Shown here: positions 1-8,536 of the stretch, one piece after another | How the letters are laid out: every line of letters starts with the position of its first letter | How positions within the stretch are numbered: position 1 is the stretch's first letter | Origin: Halopenitus persicus | GTDB taxonomy: Archaea > Halobacteriota > Halobacteria > Halobacteriales > Haloferacaceae | NCBI RefSeq assembly: GCF_002355635.1 | Contig: NZ_AP017558.1 | Span: 2,294,001 to 2,358,000 of the forward strand | Direction: 5' to 3' | DNA length: 64,000 nt | Made by a program: the position numbers and the translations under genes | Notes under the pieces: model-generated | Database searches by the model: none | What the model was told of the DNA's origin: nothing | Seen by the model: only the letters and a program-made list of their open reading frames with translations

Positions 1-765
1 GACGTCGATACCGTGGTGTTGGCCTTCGAGCGAACCGACCGGGCGGAGTTCTTCGGCGCCCTGGACGCGTGTTTCGAACACGGCGTCGACGCGAAGGTCC
101 ATCGCGACCACGCGGACGCGGTGTTGACCGCCGGGGACGACGTCGGGACGCTCGTCGACGTGGAGATCGAGCCCTGGGACGTGCAGGATCACGTGCTCAA
201 GCGAGGGTTCGACGTCGGATTCTCGGTGGCAGGGTTGGTCGGGTTGCTGCCGGTCATTGCGGCCATCGTCGTCGCGATCAAACTGGATGATGGTGGGCCG
301 ATTCTGTATACCCAGGAGCGAACGGCGGTCTTCGGCGAGACGTTCGAGGTGTACAAGTTCCGGTCGATGGTGCCCGAGGGCGAGTCCGCGAAACCCGTCG
401 AGGACGACGAGAACGACCGTATCACCGACGTTGGACGGATCCTTCGGCGGACGCACCTCGACGAGATCCCGCAGCTCTGGTCGATCCTCGTCGGCGATAT
501 GAGTGTCGTCGGACCGCGGGCGGTCTGGACCGAGGAGGAGTCGTTGTTGGAGGCGCAGACCCGGTCGTGGCAGCAGCGGTGGTTCGTGAAACCCGGATTG
601 ACTGGCTTGGCGCAAGTGAACGACGTGAAGAGTACCGATCCACGAGAGAAGTTGCGGTACGACCTGCAGTACGTGCGGAAGCAGTCGTTCGAGTACGATA
701 TGAAGCTCGTTGTACGGCAGATCTGGAAGGTCGGTGGGGATGTCGTGGAGACGATTCGGACGTAA
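1..765 (+). CDS. Polyprenyl-phosphate sugar-1-phosphate transferase, C-terminal part
   Basis: The reading frame is open from base 1, so the gene begins upstream and only about 254 C-terminal residues are seen. This is the bacterial sugar transferase (PF02397, WbaP/PglC-like) catalytic domain: one hydrophobic segment near residues 70-93 (GLVGLLPVIAAIVVAIKL), then the motifs YKFRSM, LRRTHLDEIPQLW and VGDMSVVGPRA, and PGLTGLAQV near the end. The family moves a sugar 1-phosphate from a nucleotide sugar to a membrane polyprenyl phosphate, the first step of glycan assembly. The convergent AglB-like gene next door fits a surface-glycan locus. Sugar specificity cannot be read from sequence. Confidence 0.9.
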   Translation, partial: DVDTVVLAFERTDRAEFFGALDACFEHGVDAKVHRDHADAVLTAGDDVGTLVDVEIEPWDVQDHVLKRGFDVGFSVAGLVGLLPVIAAIVVAIKLDDGGPILYTQERTAVFGETFEVYKFRSMVPEGESAKPVEDDENDRITDVGRILRRTHLDEIPQLWSILVGDMSVVGPRAVWTEEESLLEAQTRSWQQRWFVKPGLTGLAQVNDVKSTDPREKLRYDLQYVRKQSFEYDMKLVVRQIWKVGGDVVETIRT

Positions 766-846
766 ACCGCATCTCGCGAAGTAGCTGCGACTGCCGACCG
801 GTGTGGTCGGCTGCGATTTACAAACAGACGTCGTCGAAGACCGCTC

Positions 847-3408
847 CTACGACCCCGCAGCAACCGCGACCTGCGTCCCGTTTTCCACTGCCGCGTTCGA
901 GACCTGCACCGACTGATTCCCGACCGTGTATTCTCCCGGATACGCGACTCGAACCGCGTACGTTCCGTTCTCGTTCGCCGTTCCCCGCTGTGCATACGCG
1001 AACTCCTCTCCGAACGTCGTCACGGTCGTACTCACGCGCACGTCCGTCCCCGGATCCCCCTGCCCGACGATCGACGCACCCGGAACCGGACGGAACACCT
1101 TGACGTTGCCACGTTCGGCCACGTGCACGAGCCGGAAGTGCCCCGACCCGTTCGCGACCGACGTCGCGCTCCCGTGCGCCTCGAACAGCTGTGCATAGGT
1201 CGTTCGCGGGTTCGCATCGACCTCCAGTCGTTCGATCGCGATGTAGCCGACGCGCCCCGAGAATCGGTTATAACTGCTATCCGGATTCGTGCTATTTACG
1301 AACGGTTCGTAGTTCGCCCGGGCATACCCATATCCGTTCCCCTCACCGCTCACCTGGTAGTTGTACATCCGCGCCCGTCCCCAGTTACTCAACACGTAGT
1401 TCGGCCCCTCACGCTGCTCCGCGTCCTCGTCGATCCACGCCGCCGCGTCCGCCTCGGCGTCGCTGATCGCCACGGTGTCCATTATTCCGGGCACGAGGAA
1501 CAGACTCAGGCTGCCGATCAACATCACCGACAGCGTGATCGTGCTCATCCGCCGGATCGTCATCGAGTCGGGCCACCACTGGAACCGCGTCCGAGATCCG
1601 GATTCGTCCGTCTCGTCCTCGACGCCACGAGCCAACCCTCTCGGCCGATCGTCATTCCCGGACTTCCGGACGATCGTCGGCGGCTCGATCAGCTCCACTT
1701 TCCCCAACAGCCAGACCGTTCCGACCGCGGCGAACACCGCGGTCACCGCGGTCGCCTCCCCGGCGAAACGGATCTGGAAGAACGCGAACCCCAGCAGGCC
1801 GCTCGCGTAGCTCACGAGCACCAACCACTCCGGACGATGCTCCTCGGCACACCGCCACCCGACCCAGATCAACGCCGGCAGCGCGAAGAAGAGGAACCAC
1901 CCGAAGTGGTCCACCGACCCGAAGAAGTAGCCGAAATCGCCCGAGACCAGCGACCGCGTCTCGGCGATCCCCTCACGCCCCAGCAAGCTGTTCAGAACTC
2001 GACGCTGCAACCGTGCGAAGTCATCGGGCCGAAACCGCGCGAACCCGGCCAGCAGCGGGACCACGCTCGCCGCCGCGGCCCCGAGATGCACGCCCGGGTG
2101 CAGCTCCAGCTTCTGGACCACGACCGCCGCGAGCACCACGAGCACCCCACCGATCGCCACCAACAGCGGCATGAAGACGACCATTGACTCCTGCCAGCCG
2201 TACCGCGTGTGCATTATGTATGCCAGCCCGAACCCGATCGCCAACGCTCCGATCACGGGCACCCCCGCGACCAGCGGGCTCCGATCGGTCCGAACGTCGG
2301 AGGCGGCCCGCAGCGTCACGTAGACCGCGAGCCCCACGAGCAGGATCGGCGACCCGCCCCACGAGTGGACCATCGCGGCGATGACGACGCCCATGCCCCC
2401 CGTCACCGCGATCGTCGCGGGTGACAGCAGATACGACCGCCACGCCCCGGCCGCGCGCCCCGAAAGCGATCGCGCGAGCCACAACACCCCCAGCACCGTC
2501 AGCGCCAGCCAGGCGTAATCCACGGTGTGGTGGTCGATGAAGCCGATTCCCGAATACAGCGCGTGCCCCGGAAACAGCGCGAACACGAGTACGGACGCCA
2601 GCGCCACGCGCTCGTCCGCGGTCGTCCAGATCGCGTACAGGTAGACGCACCCGCCCACGATCAGCGCCGAGACCACCGGAATCCACGCCAGGATCCCCGC
2701 CGCGGCCTCGGCCTCGCCGCCCCCGAAGACCTTGGTCGCCGCCCACCCGATCGTGTACGTCAGGGGATACCCCGAGGTCCGTCCCCCGAGCGCCTCCGAG
2801 AGCGCCTCGATCTCGAAGAGGCCGATATCGGCCGCCAGCAACCGCTCCGCCCAGTACAGGAAGTGGTAGGGATCGTTGCCCGGCAGGAAGACGCGCTCGC
2901 CCCTGAACACCGTCCCGATCGTCACGATCCGCATCACGAACAGGTACGCGAAGACCGCCAGCAGACCCGTGATCAGGTCCCGATGCAACCCCTCGCCGAC
3001 CCCCGCGATCCACCCTCGGAGCCGCGCCCCGGGCGCGAGGTCGGCGCTTTTCCGATCGCTGCCGCCAGCCCCACGTCCGCCAGTTCCGCTGCCGCCAGCC
3101 CCACGCTCGCCAGCACTGCCGCCACCGTCACCGCCGGTGCCGTCGCCGCTCTCGGCACCGCCGCCCGCCGCGACCGCCTCGTACGCTGCTCGAACCGCCT
3201 CTGGATCACTGACTCGATAGCCCTCGCCCTCGCTCTCGACGATCCCCCGCGAGACGAGCTCGCCGAACGTCCCGGAGTCCGCCGCCAGGTCGTCGAACGT
3301 CCAGGGCGTTTCGGTCGCCGCGTCCGTCTCGAGCGCGTCCGCGACCGCCTCGGCCAGTTCCGGTCGGTCCTCGAGAAGGTTGCGCGTGGCCGCGTGCGGA
3401 TCCGCCAT
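847..3408 (-). CDS. aglB: AglB/STT3-like oligosaccharyltransferase with an atypical catalytic motif
   Basis: 853 residues. An N-terminal soluble part (1-80) looks like a winged-helix fold, followed by a Gly/Ser-rich linker (about 81-120), about a dozen membrane helices, and a C-terminal outer domain of about 200 residues. STT3-type acidic motifs in the outer loops are visible: GNDPYHFLYW (about 183) and GFIDHHTVDYAW. In the family this enzyme moves a lipid-linked glycan to Asn in N-X-S/T sequons outside the cell. Where AglB proteins usually have WWDYG, this one has SNWGRARMYNY (674-684). The ATG at 3408 lies 28-30 bp after a TATA-like box, so the transcript is probably leaderless. It converges with the sugar transferase, 81 bp apart. 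Family assignment is firm; the acceptor is not known. Confidence 0.85.
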   Translation of the reverse strand: MADPHAATRNLLEDRPELAEAVADALETDAATETPWTFDDLAADSGTFGELVSRGIVESEGEGYRVSDPEAVRAAYEAVAAGGGAESGDGTGGDGGGSAGERGAGGSGTGGRGAGGSDRKSADLAPGARLRGWIAGVGEGLHRDLITGLLAVFAYLFVMRIVTIGTVFRGERVFLPGNDPYHFLYWAERLLAADIGLFEIEALSEALGGRTSGYPLTYTIGWAATKVFGGGEAEAAAGILAWIPVVSALIVGGCVYLYAIWTTADERVALASVLVFALFPGHALYSGIGFIDHHTVDYAWLALTVLGVLWLARSLSGRAAGAWRSYLLSPATIAVTGGMGVVIAAMVHSWGGSPILLVGLAVYVTLRAASDVRTDRSPLVAGVPVIGALAIGFGLAYIMHTRYGWQESMVVFMPLLVAIGGVLVVLAAVVVQKLELHPGVHLGAAAASVVPLLAGFARFRPDDFARLQRRVLNSLLGREGIAETRSLVSGDFGYFFGSVDHFGWFLFFALPALIWVGWRCAEEHRPEWLVLVSYASGLLGFAFFQIRFAGEATAVTAVFAAVGTVWLLGKVELIEPPTIVRKSGNDDRPRGLARGVEDETDESGSRTRFQWWPDSMTIRRMSTITLSVMLIGSLSLFLVPGIMDTVAISDAEADAAAWIDEDAEQREGPNYVLSNWGRARMYNYQVSGEGNGYGYARANYEPFVNSTNPDSSYNRFSGRVGYIAIERLEVDANPRTTYAQLFEAHGSATSVANGSGHFRLVHVAERGNVKVFRPVPGASIVGQGDPGTDVRVSTTVTTFGEEFAYAQRGTANENGTYAVRVAYPGEYTVGNQSVQVSNAAVENGTQVAVAAGS

Positions 3409-3751
3409 ATGTCGAAACCGTGTGCCGGCGACCGCTTAAAAGGCGTTGGTCCCCGGCGACGTCGTGGTGGGCGGAAGTGGTTGGGATCGATCGTCATTGG
3501 AAATTGCCTCGGGGGCAAGCGGTCCGGGACGCGGAGCGTCTCGTCATCAATCGGACTGTCCCACTCCTCTCCAGTGGAAAGTCGGTCACGATCCCGACCA
3601 CTCGCCCGCATGTTTTCGCGCCTTGACGCGAACGACGGTGGCGTCCTCGATCTCGGGTGTGATCCGAAGCACCGGCGGTCGTCAGTCACTATTACCGGGA
3701 AAAACCCGGAATGTACGGGAACTTTTCACGATCGGCACGCGTATTTGGGAT
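3409..3751. other. Gene-free stretch between aglB and the AbrB-like gene
   Basis: About 340 bp with no convincing gene. It holds the aglB promoter near its left end and a small hairpin (CCGGG, five A, CCCGG) at 3695-3709. The frame of the AbrB-like gene stays open upstream to a TTG at 3446 and has a GTG at 3659, but those residues do not resemble an antitoxin N-terminus. No remnant that I can name is visible. Confidence 0.5.
3435..3441 (-). promoter_or_regulatory. TATA-like box of the aglB-like gene
   Basis: On the minus strand TTTTAAG is centred about 29 bp before the ATG at 3408, the spacing expected for a leaderless haloarchaeal transcript. Confidence 0.5.
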
Positions 3752-4033
3752 ATAACCACGACGACCGATGACCGCGGTCGGCTGTACCTCCCGGCGGCGG
3801 TCCGCGAGGCACACGGCGAGCGCTACCGGATCGTCGACCTTCCCACCCACGTCGCGCTCTTCCCGGTGAGCGAGGATCCGCTCGCCGCGATCGAAGCCGA
3901 GGTCGGTGACGCCCTCGCGGGAGCCGACCTCGAGGAGCTCGAACGCGAGGCACGCGTGAAGGCCCGTCAGGGGATCGCCACGGAGCGACGCGCCGCGGAC
4001 TCGCGGACTCCAAGACGGGGTCGAACTAGCTGA
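3752..4033 (+). pseudogene. AbrB/VapB-type antitoxin with ATA where the start codon should be
   Basis: The frame encodes a swapped-hairpin AbrB domain (TTTTDDRGRLYLPAAVREAHGE-type start, then RYRIVDLP) and an acidic-to-basic helical tail (ADLEELEREARVKARQG), the layout of haloarchaeal VapB antitoxins. The residues that normally follow the initiator Met are preceded by ATA at 3752, one base away from ATG. No in-frame ATG exists; the nearest GTG is at 3659 and would add about 30 residues unlike the family. The expected PIN-domain toxin is absent: 46 bp after the stop an IS630-type element begins. I infer a decaying or orphan antitoxin, but ATA or GTG initiation is not excluded. Confidence 0.55.
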
Positions 4034-4090
4034 TAATGGTGGAATGGGTGGCGCTAGCGGGCTGTGAGATCTGCCCTTCTATAGTAGACA

Positions 4091-4582
4091 TTAGAAATAA
4101 TTGCTCACGTTTGGAAGCGACAGCTGGTCAAGAGCGGTATCGATCGCCGTCGTGAGTTCATCGAGCGAGTCAAAGAATCGGTTGCTCAGAGCGTCCTGGA
4201 GTTGTCGCCAGCACTCTTCGACAGGATTGAGTTCCGGCGAATACGCAGGTAACGTGACGAAGGCGAGGTCGTCACGGGCCGCTAGGTCCGTGACGGCCGA
4301 CGCCTGGAAGTACGGCGCTCCATCTAGCACGACGATCAAGTCTTCTTCAAATTCTTTGCATAACGCGAGAATGAAATGTTTCGCGTGATCGGCAGTGACG
4401 TACTCGGTGAACCGCGAGAAAAAGCAGTCACCGTTTTCGGTGACTGCGCCGAGTAGACACGTCCACTCACGTTGGCCAGAGAGTTCGACGCTCGGCCGCG
4501 TGCCGCGCGGAAACCACGCGGCACGCGGCTCGACCTGGACGGATTTCTTGGTCTGATCGATACAGACTACTGTGGCGTCCAT
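4091..4582 (-). CDS. IS630-type transposase, DDE catalytic half (ORF B)
   Basis: 163 residues containing the catalytic core: VVCIDQ (first Asp near residue 9), VVLDGAPYF (second Asp) and SPELNPVEECW (third acidic residue, Glu), which is the IS630 DDE pattern. It overlaps the upstream half by 16 bp in the -1 frame, just after a run of seven A on the coding strand, so the full enzyme is probably made by frameshifting. The ATG at 4582 would otherwise allow separate translation. All three acidic residues are present, so this half looks intact. Confidence 0.85.
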   Translation of the reverse strand: MDATVVCIDQTKKSVQVEPRAAWFPRGTRPSVELSGQREWTCLLGAVTENGDCFFSRFTEYVTADHAKHFILALCKEFEEDLIVVLDGAPYFQASAVTDLAARDDLAFVTLPAYSPELNPVEECWRQLQDALSNRFFDSLDELTTAIDTALDQLSLPNVSNYF

Positions 4583-5091
4583 CTCCGCTCGCTTTTTTTA
4601 ATCTCGTCGTGGAACTCCTCTTGGTCGGATTCCTCAGATTCAGCGGCTGTACGTCGAGGTTTTTGATAGCTGAGTCCAGCTTCTTTCAGTAACCGCCGAC
4701 AACTCGGGGCAGAGTACTCAACGCCGTAGGTTTCTTCGAGAAAATCTTGGACGAGCGCCGGCGTCCACGCCGGCGCGTCGATCCCGACTTCCTCGGGTGG
4801 TTCATGAACAGTTCGTTCGAACTCTTTTTGCTGTGATTCTGAGAGCTTTCGTTTTCTCCCAGATCGATGAGCATCAGACACAGCTTGCTCAAGCGGTTCG
4901 TCTGTATCAAGTCGCATCAACCAGCTGTAGATCGTTCTTCGCCCGGTGTCATGCCACTCTGCAAGTTCGGTCTGCGTGACACCGTCCTTGTACGCGATCG
5001 CAGCTAACAACCGTTGAGTCGGCTTGTTTCCGTCAACATTGTTGAGGGCGTCTTGGAGTTCTTCGACGGAGATCTCGTCGAGATGATCCAT
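4567..5091 (-). CDS. IS630-type transposase, helix-turn-helix half (ORF A)
   Basis: 174 residues from the ATG at 5091 (a TTG at 5106 is less likely). It holds the DNA-binding part: a first helix-turn-helix around TQTELAEWHDTGRRTIYSWL and a second homeodomain-like part ending in YSAPSCRRLLKEAGLSYQKP, as in IS630 N-terminal regions. The C-terminus runs through EEFHDEIKK, encoded by the seven-A run, where a -1 shift would join it to the catalytic half. It was probably one protein in function. Confidence 0.8.
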   Translation of the reverse strand: MDHLDEISVEELQDALNNVDGNKPTQRLLAAIAYKDGVTQTELAEWHDTGRRTIYSWLMRLDTDEPLEQAVSDAHRSGRKRKLSESQQKEFERTVHEPPEEVGIDAPAWTPALVQDFLEETYGVEYSAPSCRRLLKEAGLSYQKPRRTAAESEESDQEEFHDEIKKSERRWTPQ

Positions 5092-5165
5092 TGAGTATAG
5101 TAACAATCTTTGAGCGGAAAGTTCTAACGATTACTATACTATATTCGGAGTAACGGCCGCCGGTT

Positions 5166-5675
5166 TCACTCCTCGGCGGCCGCGTTGACGCCCTCGCGCA
5201 CCTTCACGGCCATCCCGGTCCCGAAGGCGCGCATCTCGGCGGCGGCCAGCTCGGCGCGCCCGACCGCCACCAGCTCGTCGGCGGGCGTCACCACGAGCAC
5301 CTCGTCGCCCGGTCGGACCGCGTCGTCGACTCCCTGGACGAACTTCGCGAACGCGTTCTTCCCGTCGCGCACGAAGGGCTCGCTCTCCTCCCCGACGGTC
5401 ACGCGGTACGCCGGGGGATCCAACGCCGCCGCGAGTCGCCGCCCGCCGGCGATACCCAGGGTGAACCGGCCGTCGGTCCCGTAGGAGACGAGCCGCTCGC
5501 CCGCGTCACCCCCCGAGGCGTCGACGTCGCCGGCCAGCACCTGTCGGGGCCGGCCGCCGCTCGAGCGCCGGATGGAGTGGGGTTCCTCCGGCGGAAACAA
5601 CGCCGCCCCCGCGCCCGCGCCGAACTGGTAGTCCGCGACCACCCGCAGGTCAGCCAGCCCCGTCGTATCGCTCAT
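5166..5675 (-). CDS. PUA-domain protein
   Basis: 169 residues from ATG at 5675. The C-terminal half (about 85-160) matches the PUA RNA-binding fold seen in archaeosine transglycosylases and pseudouridine synthases: FVRDGKNAFAKFV, RPGDEVLVVTPADELVAVGRAEL, then MRAFGTGMAVKVREG. The N-terminal half begins LADLRVVADYQFGAGAGAALFP, which resembles the region preceding the PUA domain in archaeal TGT-type proteins. No catalytic domain is present, so it is likely an RNA-binding partner in tRNA or rRNA modification. It stands alone, upstream of the IS element, with its own promoter region. Confidence 0.75.
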   Translation of the reverse strand: MSDTTGLADLRVVADYQFGAGAGAALFPPEEPHSIRRSSGGRPRQVLAGDVDASGGDAGERLVSYGTDGRFTLGIAGGRRLAAALDPPAYRVTVGEESEPFVRDGKNAFAKFVQGVDDAVRPGDEVLVVTPADELVAVGRAELAAAEMRAFGTGMAVKVREGVNAAAEE

Positions 5676-5857
5676 ACCCCAGCCTGGCCGGCGCGACGTA
5701 TAAAGAACTCGTGCGCCACGTCACTGGCGGCGGGATCCGCTGCGCTGAGCGGGCGGAGTGCCTCGATATCGTTGGATACCCCTGGGTATCGTGCCGACGA
5801 GACGCGTTACGTCCCGAATCATTCGTCCGGGGTCGATCATCGAACCGATACGTGTTG

Positions 5858-6619
5858 TTACACTAACTCGGACAGCTGTCGACGATCGATGCCCTCCGCA
5901 TCGAGCCGATCGTGAATAGTCCGAAGCAGTTCCACGGCGTTGGGACCATCGCCGTGGATGCAGATGCTGTCCGCTGGAAGATCGATCGTCGTTCCGTCGG
6001 CCGCCTCGACCGTTCCGTGCTCGGCGATGGACACCACGCGATCGGCCACGAGTTCGGGATCCCGTCGTTTTTTCCGTTGTTCCACGATGATCGTTCCGTC
6101 GGCTGCGTAATCGAGATCGACGTATCCCTCGAACACGGTGTCGAGCGCGTCGTATTCCCGTGCGACTGCGAGAATGTTCCGATCGGTTGCGAGATAGATG
6201 AGACTCGGATCGACCTCAAGGATCGCCTCTATGACGGCCCGTGTATGTTCCTCGCTTTCCGACAACATCGAGTACATCGCCCCGTGCGGTTTCACGTGCT
6301 GAACCTCGACTCCGTGGTGCTTGGCGACGCCTAACACGGCACCGAGCTGATAGATAACGTAATCGCGTACTTCCGCCGGCGTCGCGTCCATCGTTCGACG
6401 ACCGAAACCGATCTTATCAGGCAAGCCCGGGTGAACTCCAATGCCCACGTCGTGTTCGGCCGCCAATTCAATCGTCTCGAACAGCACGTGCGGATCGCCG
6501 GCATGGAAGCCACCGGCGACGTTGGCCGAGGTGATGTACGGCATCACCGCCTCATCATCTCCCATTCGATAGTTTCCGAAACTCTCCCCCATATCGCAGT
6601 TCAGATCGATTGCTGTCAT
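5858..6619 (-). CDS. pxpA: 5-oxoprolinase subunit A-like protein (LamB/YcsF family)
   Basis: 253 residues, the usual family length, with the signature DLNCDMGESFG (5-15), ANVAGGFHAGDP, GVHPGLPD and HVKPHGAMY. In bacteria PxpA works with PxpB and PxpC in ATP-dependent opening of 5-oxoproline to glutamate. PxpB and PxpC are not in this window. The next gene on the same strand is an amidase 168 bp upstream, so the pair may act on a cyclic amide, but that is inference. The start is the ATG at 6619, immediately before the conserved AIDLNCDMGE. Confidence 0.85.
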   Translation of the reverse strand: MTAIDLNCDMGESFGNYRMGDDEAVMPYITSANVAGGFHAGDPHVLFETIELAAEHDVGIGVHPGLPDKIGFGRRTMDATPAEVRDYVIYQLGAVLGVAKHHGVEVQHVKPHGAMYSMLSESEEHTRAVIEAILEVDPSLIYLATDRNILAVAREYDALDTVFEGYVDLDYAADGTIIVEQRKKRRDPELVADRVVSIAEHGTVEAADGTTIDLPADSICIHGDGPNAVELLRTIHDRLDAEGIDRRQLSELV

Positions 6620-6787
6620 CGTTGCGTACTGTGTCCTGGTATCTGCTGTCCCGTATTCGATCCGTCGGCAGTCATCCGTGTCCGGGCGAGGGAAGGTGGT
6701 CGGATCGTGGTGCGTCGATCACGGTTCCGTTGATCGAACACGATGCCACCGGTGAACGAGCCCCTTCTCGTCGACGATCGTCGGGAG

Positions 6788-8272
6788 CTACGTCGTCGTC
6801 GTTTCCGGCGGTCGTCGGTGGTCGGTGGCCTGTTCGAGCGCGTATCCGTATTGTATCAGCGATGCTTCATCGTAGGGCTTTCCGAGGAGTTCGATGCCGA
6901 CCGGAAGGTCGTCATCGGTGAACCCCGCAGGGACTGATATCGCCGAACAAAGCGATTGTGAGGCGATGATCGTGTTCGTGGCGAACGTCATCGTTTCGTA
7001 TTTCCCGTCCCTGATCTCCGATTCGGACGGCGGCGGGACTTGTACATCCGGGTAGACGATCGCATCCAGATCGTTTTCCGCGAAGACGTTCAGGATCTGC
7101 TGTTGAAACTCGTGTTGTGCATTGCGGGACTTCCAATACTCGATGCTATCATCCAGGGTGTCCGGACCCTCCTCCGCGAACGCGATGAAAAGGTCAAGCA
7201 ACGCGTGATACTGGCCGTTTTCGTACATCTCATCGACGGATGAAACGGGCGTCTCACGTTCCGAGAGGAACTCGTTGAGATCGTGTTTCGACTGCAACAC
7301 GTACAGCATCGTCTCGTTAAGATACTCATCGAGGTTCGGTATTTCGATCGGATCGACGAGCGTCGCACCAAGGTTCGAGATCGTCGTCAGCGCTCCTTCG
7401 ATCACGTCATTCACCCGTGTTGCGGTCTCGTTGTCCCCGAAGCCGTCCCGAAGAACCCCGATCCGTGCACCCCGTAGTCCGTCCTCGTTCAATGCGTTCG
7501 TGTATGACCCACCGTGGTCGCTCAATGCCGATTTTCCGGAGAGGCCATCCTTGCCGTCATACCCCACGAGCACGTCCAACATCTTTGCGGAATCCCGAAC
7601 GGTTCGGGTCATCGGCCCTGCCGTATCCTGTTGTGAGACCAGCGGACTCACTCCGGATCGGCTGATCAGTCCCGGCGTCACCCGCACCCCGACGAGATTA
7701 TCGAACGAAGCGGGGACACGAATGGATCCACCACAGTCGGTTCCGATCCCGACCGCACCAAGATTCGCGGCGACGGCGGCACCGGTTCCACTGCTTGACC
7801 CACCCGGATCGTGATCGAGGTCATAGGGGTTTTTCGTTCGTCCCGCGATCGACGAAAACCCGAACCACGACGTCGCCCAATCGGGCATATTGGTCTTCGC
7901 CAAAATCACTGCACCTGCATCACGCAACCGCTGTGTGACTGTCGATTCCGAGTCGGGATAGTATCCGTCGAATGCTTCGGATCCGTATGTCGTCGGCATA
8001 TCCGTGGTTTCGACGTGATCCTTGACGACGACGGGAATCCCATGAAGGGGGCCGACGAATTCACCCGTGGAGGCGAATTCTGCATCGAGTTCTTCGGCCC
8101 GCTGGCGGGCCGTCTCGTTGACCGTTCGAATCGCGTTCAATTCCGGTCCGTCGCGATCGAACCGCTCGATCCGGTCGAGATACCGATCGACGAGCTCCTC
8201 GCTGGTTAACTCGCCGGATTCGAACGCTCTGTGGATCTCCGTGAGCGTGACTTCCTCCACTGAATATGCCAT
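6788..8272 (-). CDS. Amidase of the amidase-signature family
   Basis: 494 residues. The Ser-cisSer-Lys triad is clear: Lys84 in GIPVVVKDHVE, cis-Ser159 in PGGSSSGTGA and nucleophile Ser183 in DCGGSIRVPAS, with exactly the family spacing (75 and 24). The enzyme hydrolyses a C-N amide bond; the substrate is not readable. It lacks partners of the GatCAB complex, so it is a stand-alone amidase rather than GatA. The neighbouring PxpA-like gene on the same strand suggests related amide catabolism. ATG 8272 follows a TATA-like box by 26 bp. Confidence 0.88.
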   Translation of the reverse strand: MAYSVEEVTLTEIHRAFESGELTSEELVDRYLDRIERFDRDGPELNAIRTVNETARQRAEELDAEFASTGEFVGPLHGIPVVVKDHVETTDMPTTYGSEAFDGYYPDSESTVTQRLRDAGAVILAKTNMPDWATSWFGFSSIAGRTKNPYDLDHDPGGSSSGTGAAVAANLGAVGIGTDCGGSIRVPASFDNLVGVRVTPGLISRSGVSPLVSQQDTAGPMTRTVRDSAKMLDVLVGYDGKDGLSGKSALSDHGGSYTNALNEDGLRGARIGVLRDGFGDNETATRVNDVIEGALTTISNLGATLVDPIEIPNLDEYLNETMLYVLQSKHDLNEFLSERETPVSSVDEMYENGQYHALLDLFIAFAEEGPDTLDDSIEYWKSRNAQHEFQQQILNVFAENDLDAIVYPDVQVPPPSESEIRDGKYETMTFATNTIIASQSLCSAISVPAGFTDDDLPVGIELLGKPYDEASLIQYGYALEQATDHRRPPETTTT

Positions 8273-8294
8273 ACTGAAACATCATCACAGCGGC

Positions 8295-8301
8295 GTATAA
8301 G
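8295..8301 (-). promoter_or_regulatory. TATA-like box of the amidase gene
   Basis: CTTATAC on the minus strand, centred 26 bp before ATG 8272; this spacing predicts a leaderless transcript and supports that start. Confidence 0.5.
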
Positions 8302-8536
8302 CGTATGTGATACAGAAATACGTACCGTTGACACGGCACCTCTGACCGTGAGTCTTCTTACCGTACCTCGATCGGAAACCGGTCTCGCGAGCGCGATCTT
8401 CCATCCAACGCATCCGGATCCCGTGGGTTCTTTGGTGTACCGGTCCCTCTTCGTATCGATCGTCGCCGATGGTTGCCTGCTCATACTCAACACGCGATCG
8501 ACGTGCCCGAACCCATCACCTCGCGGGCTCCGGACA

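Larger units (their letters stand above)
4080..5138 (-). mobile_element. IS630-type insertion sequence, about 1.06 kb
   Basis: Imperfect terminal inverted repeats of 28 bp lie at 4080-4107 and 5111-5138, with 20 of 28 positions matching (TATAGTA, then C, TTAGAA, and GCTCA six bases on). Both ends finish in TA, fitting the TA target duplication of the IS630/Tc1 group. Between them are two overlapping transposase frames on the minus strand. The GC content is clearly lower than in the neighbouring genes. The element lies directly after an orphan antitoxin gene. Confidence 0.8.

Noticed and set aside
3446-3751. Long N-terminal part of the AbrB-like gene from TTG 3446 or GTG 3659
   Set aside because: The extra residues do not resemble any antitoxin, and the conserved domain begins right at the ATA codon 3752.
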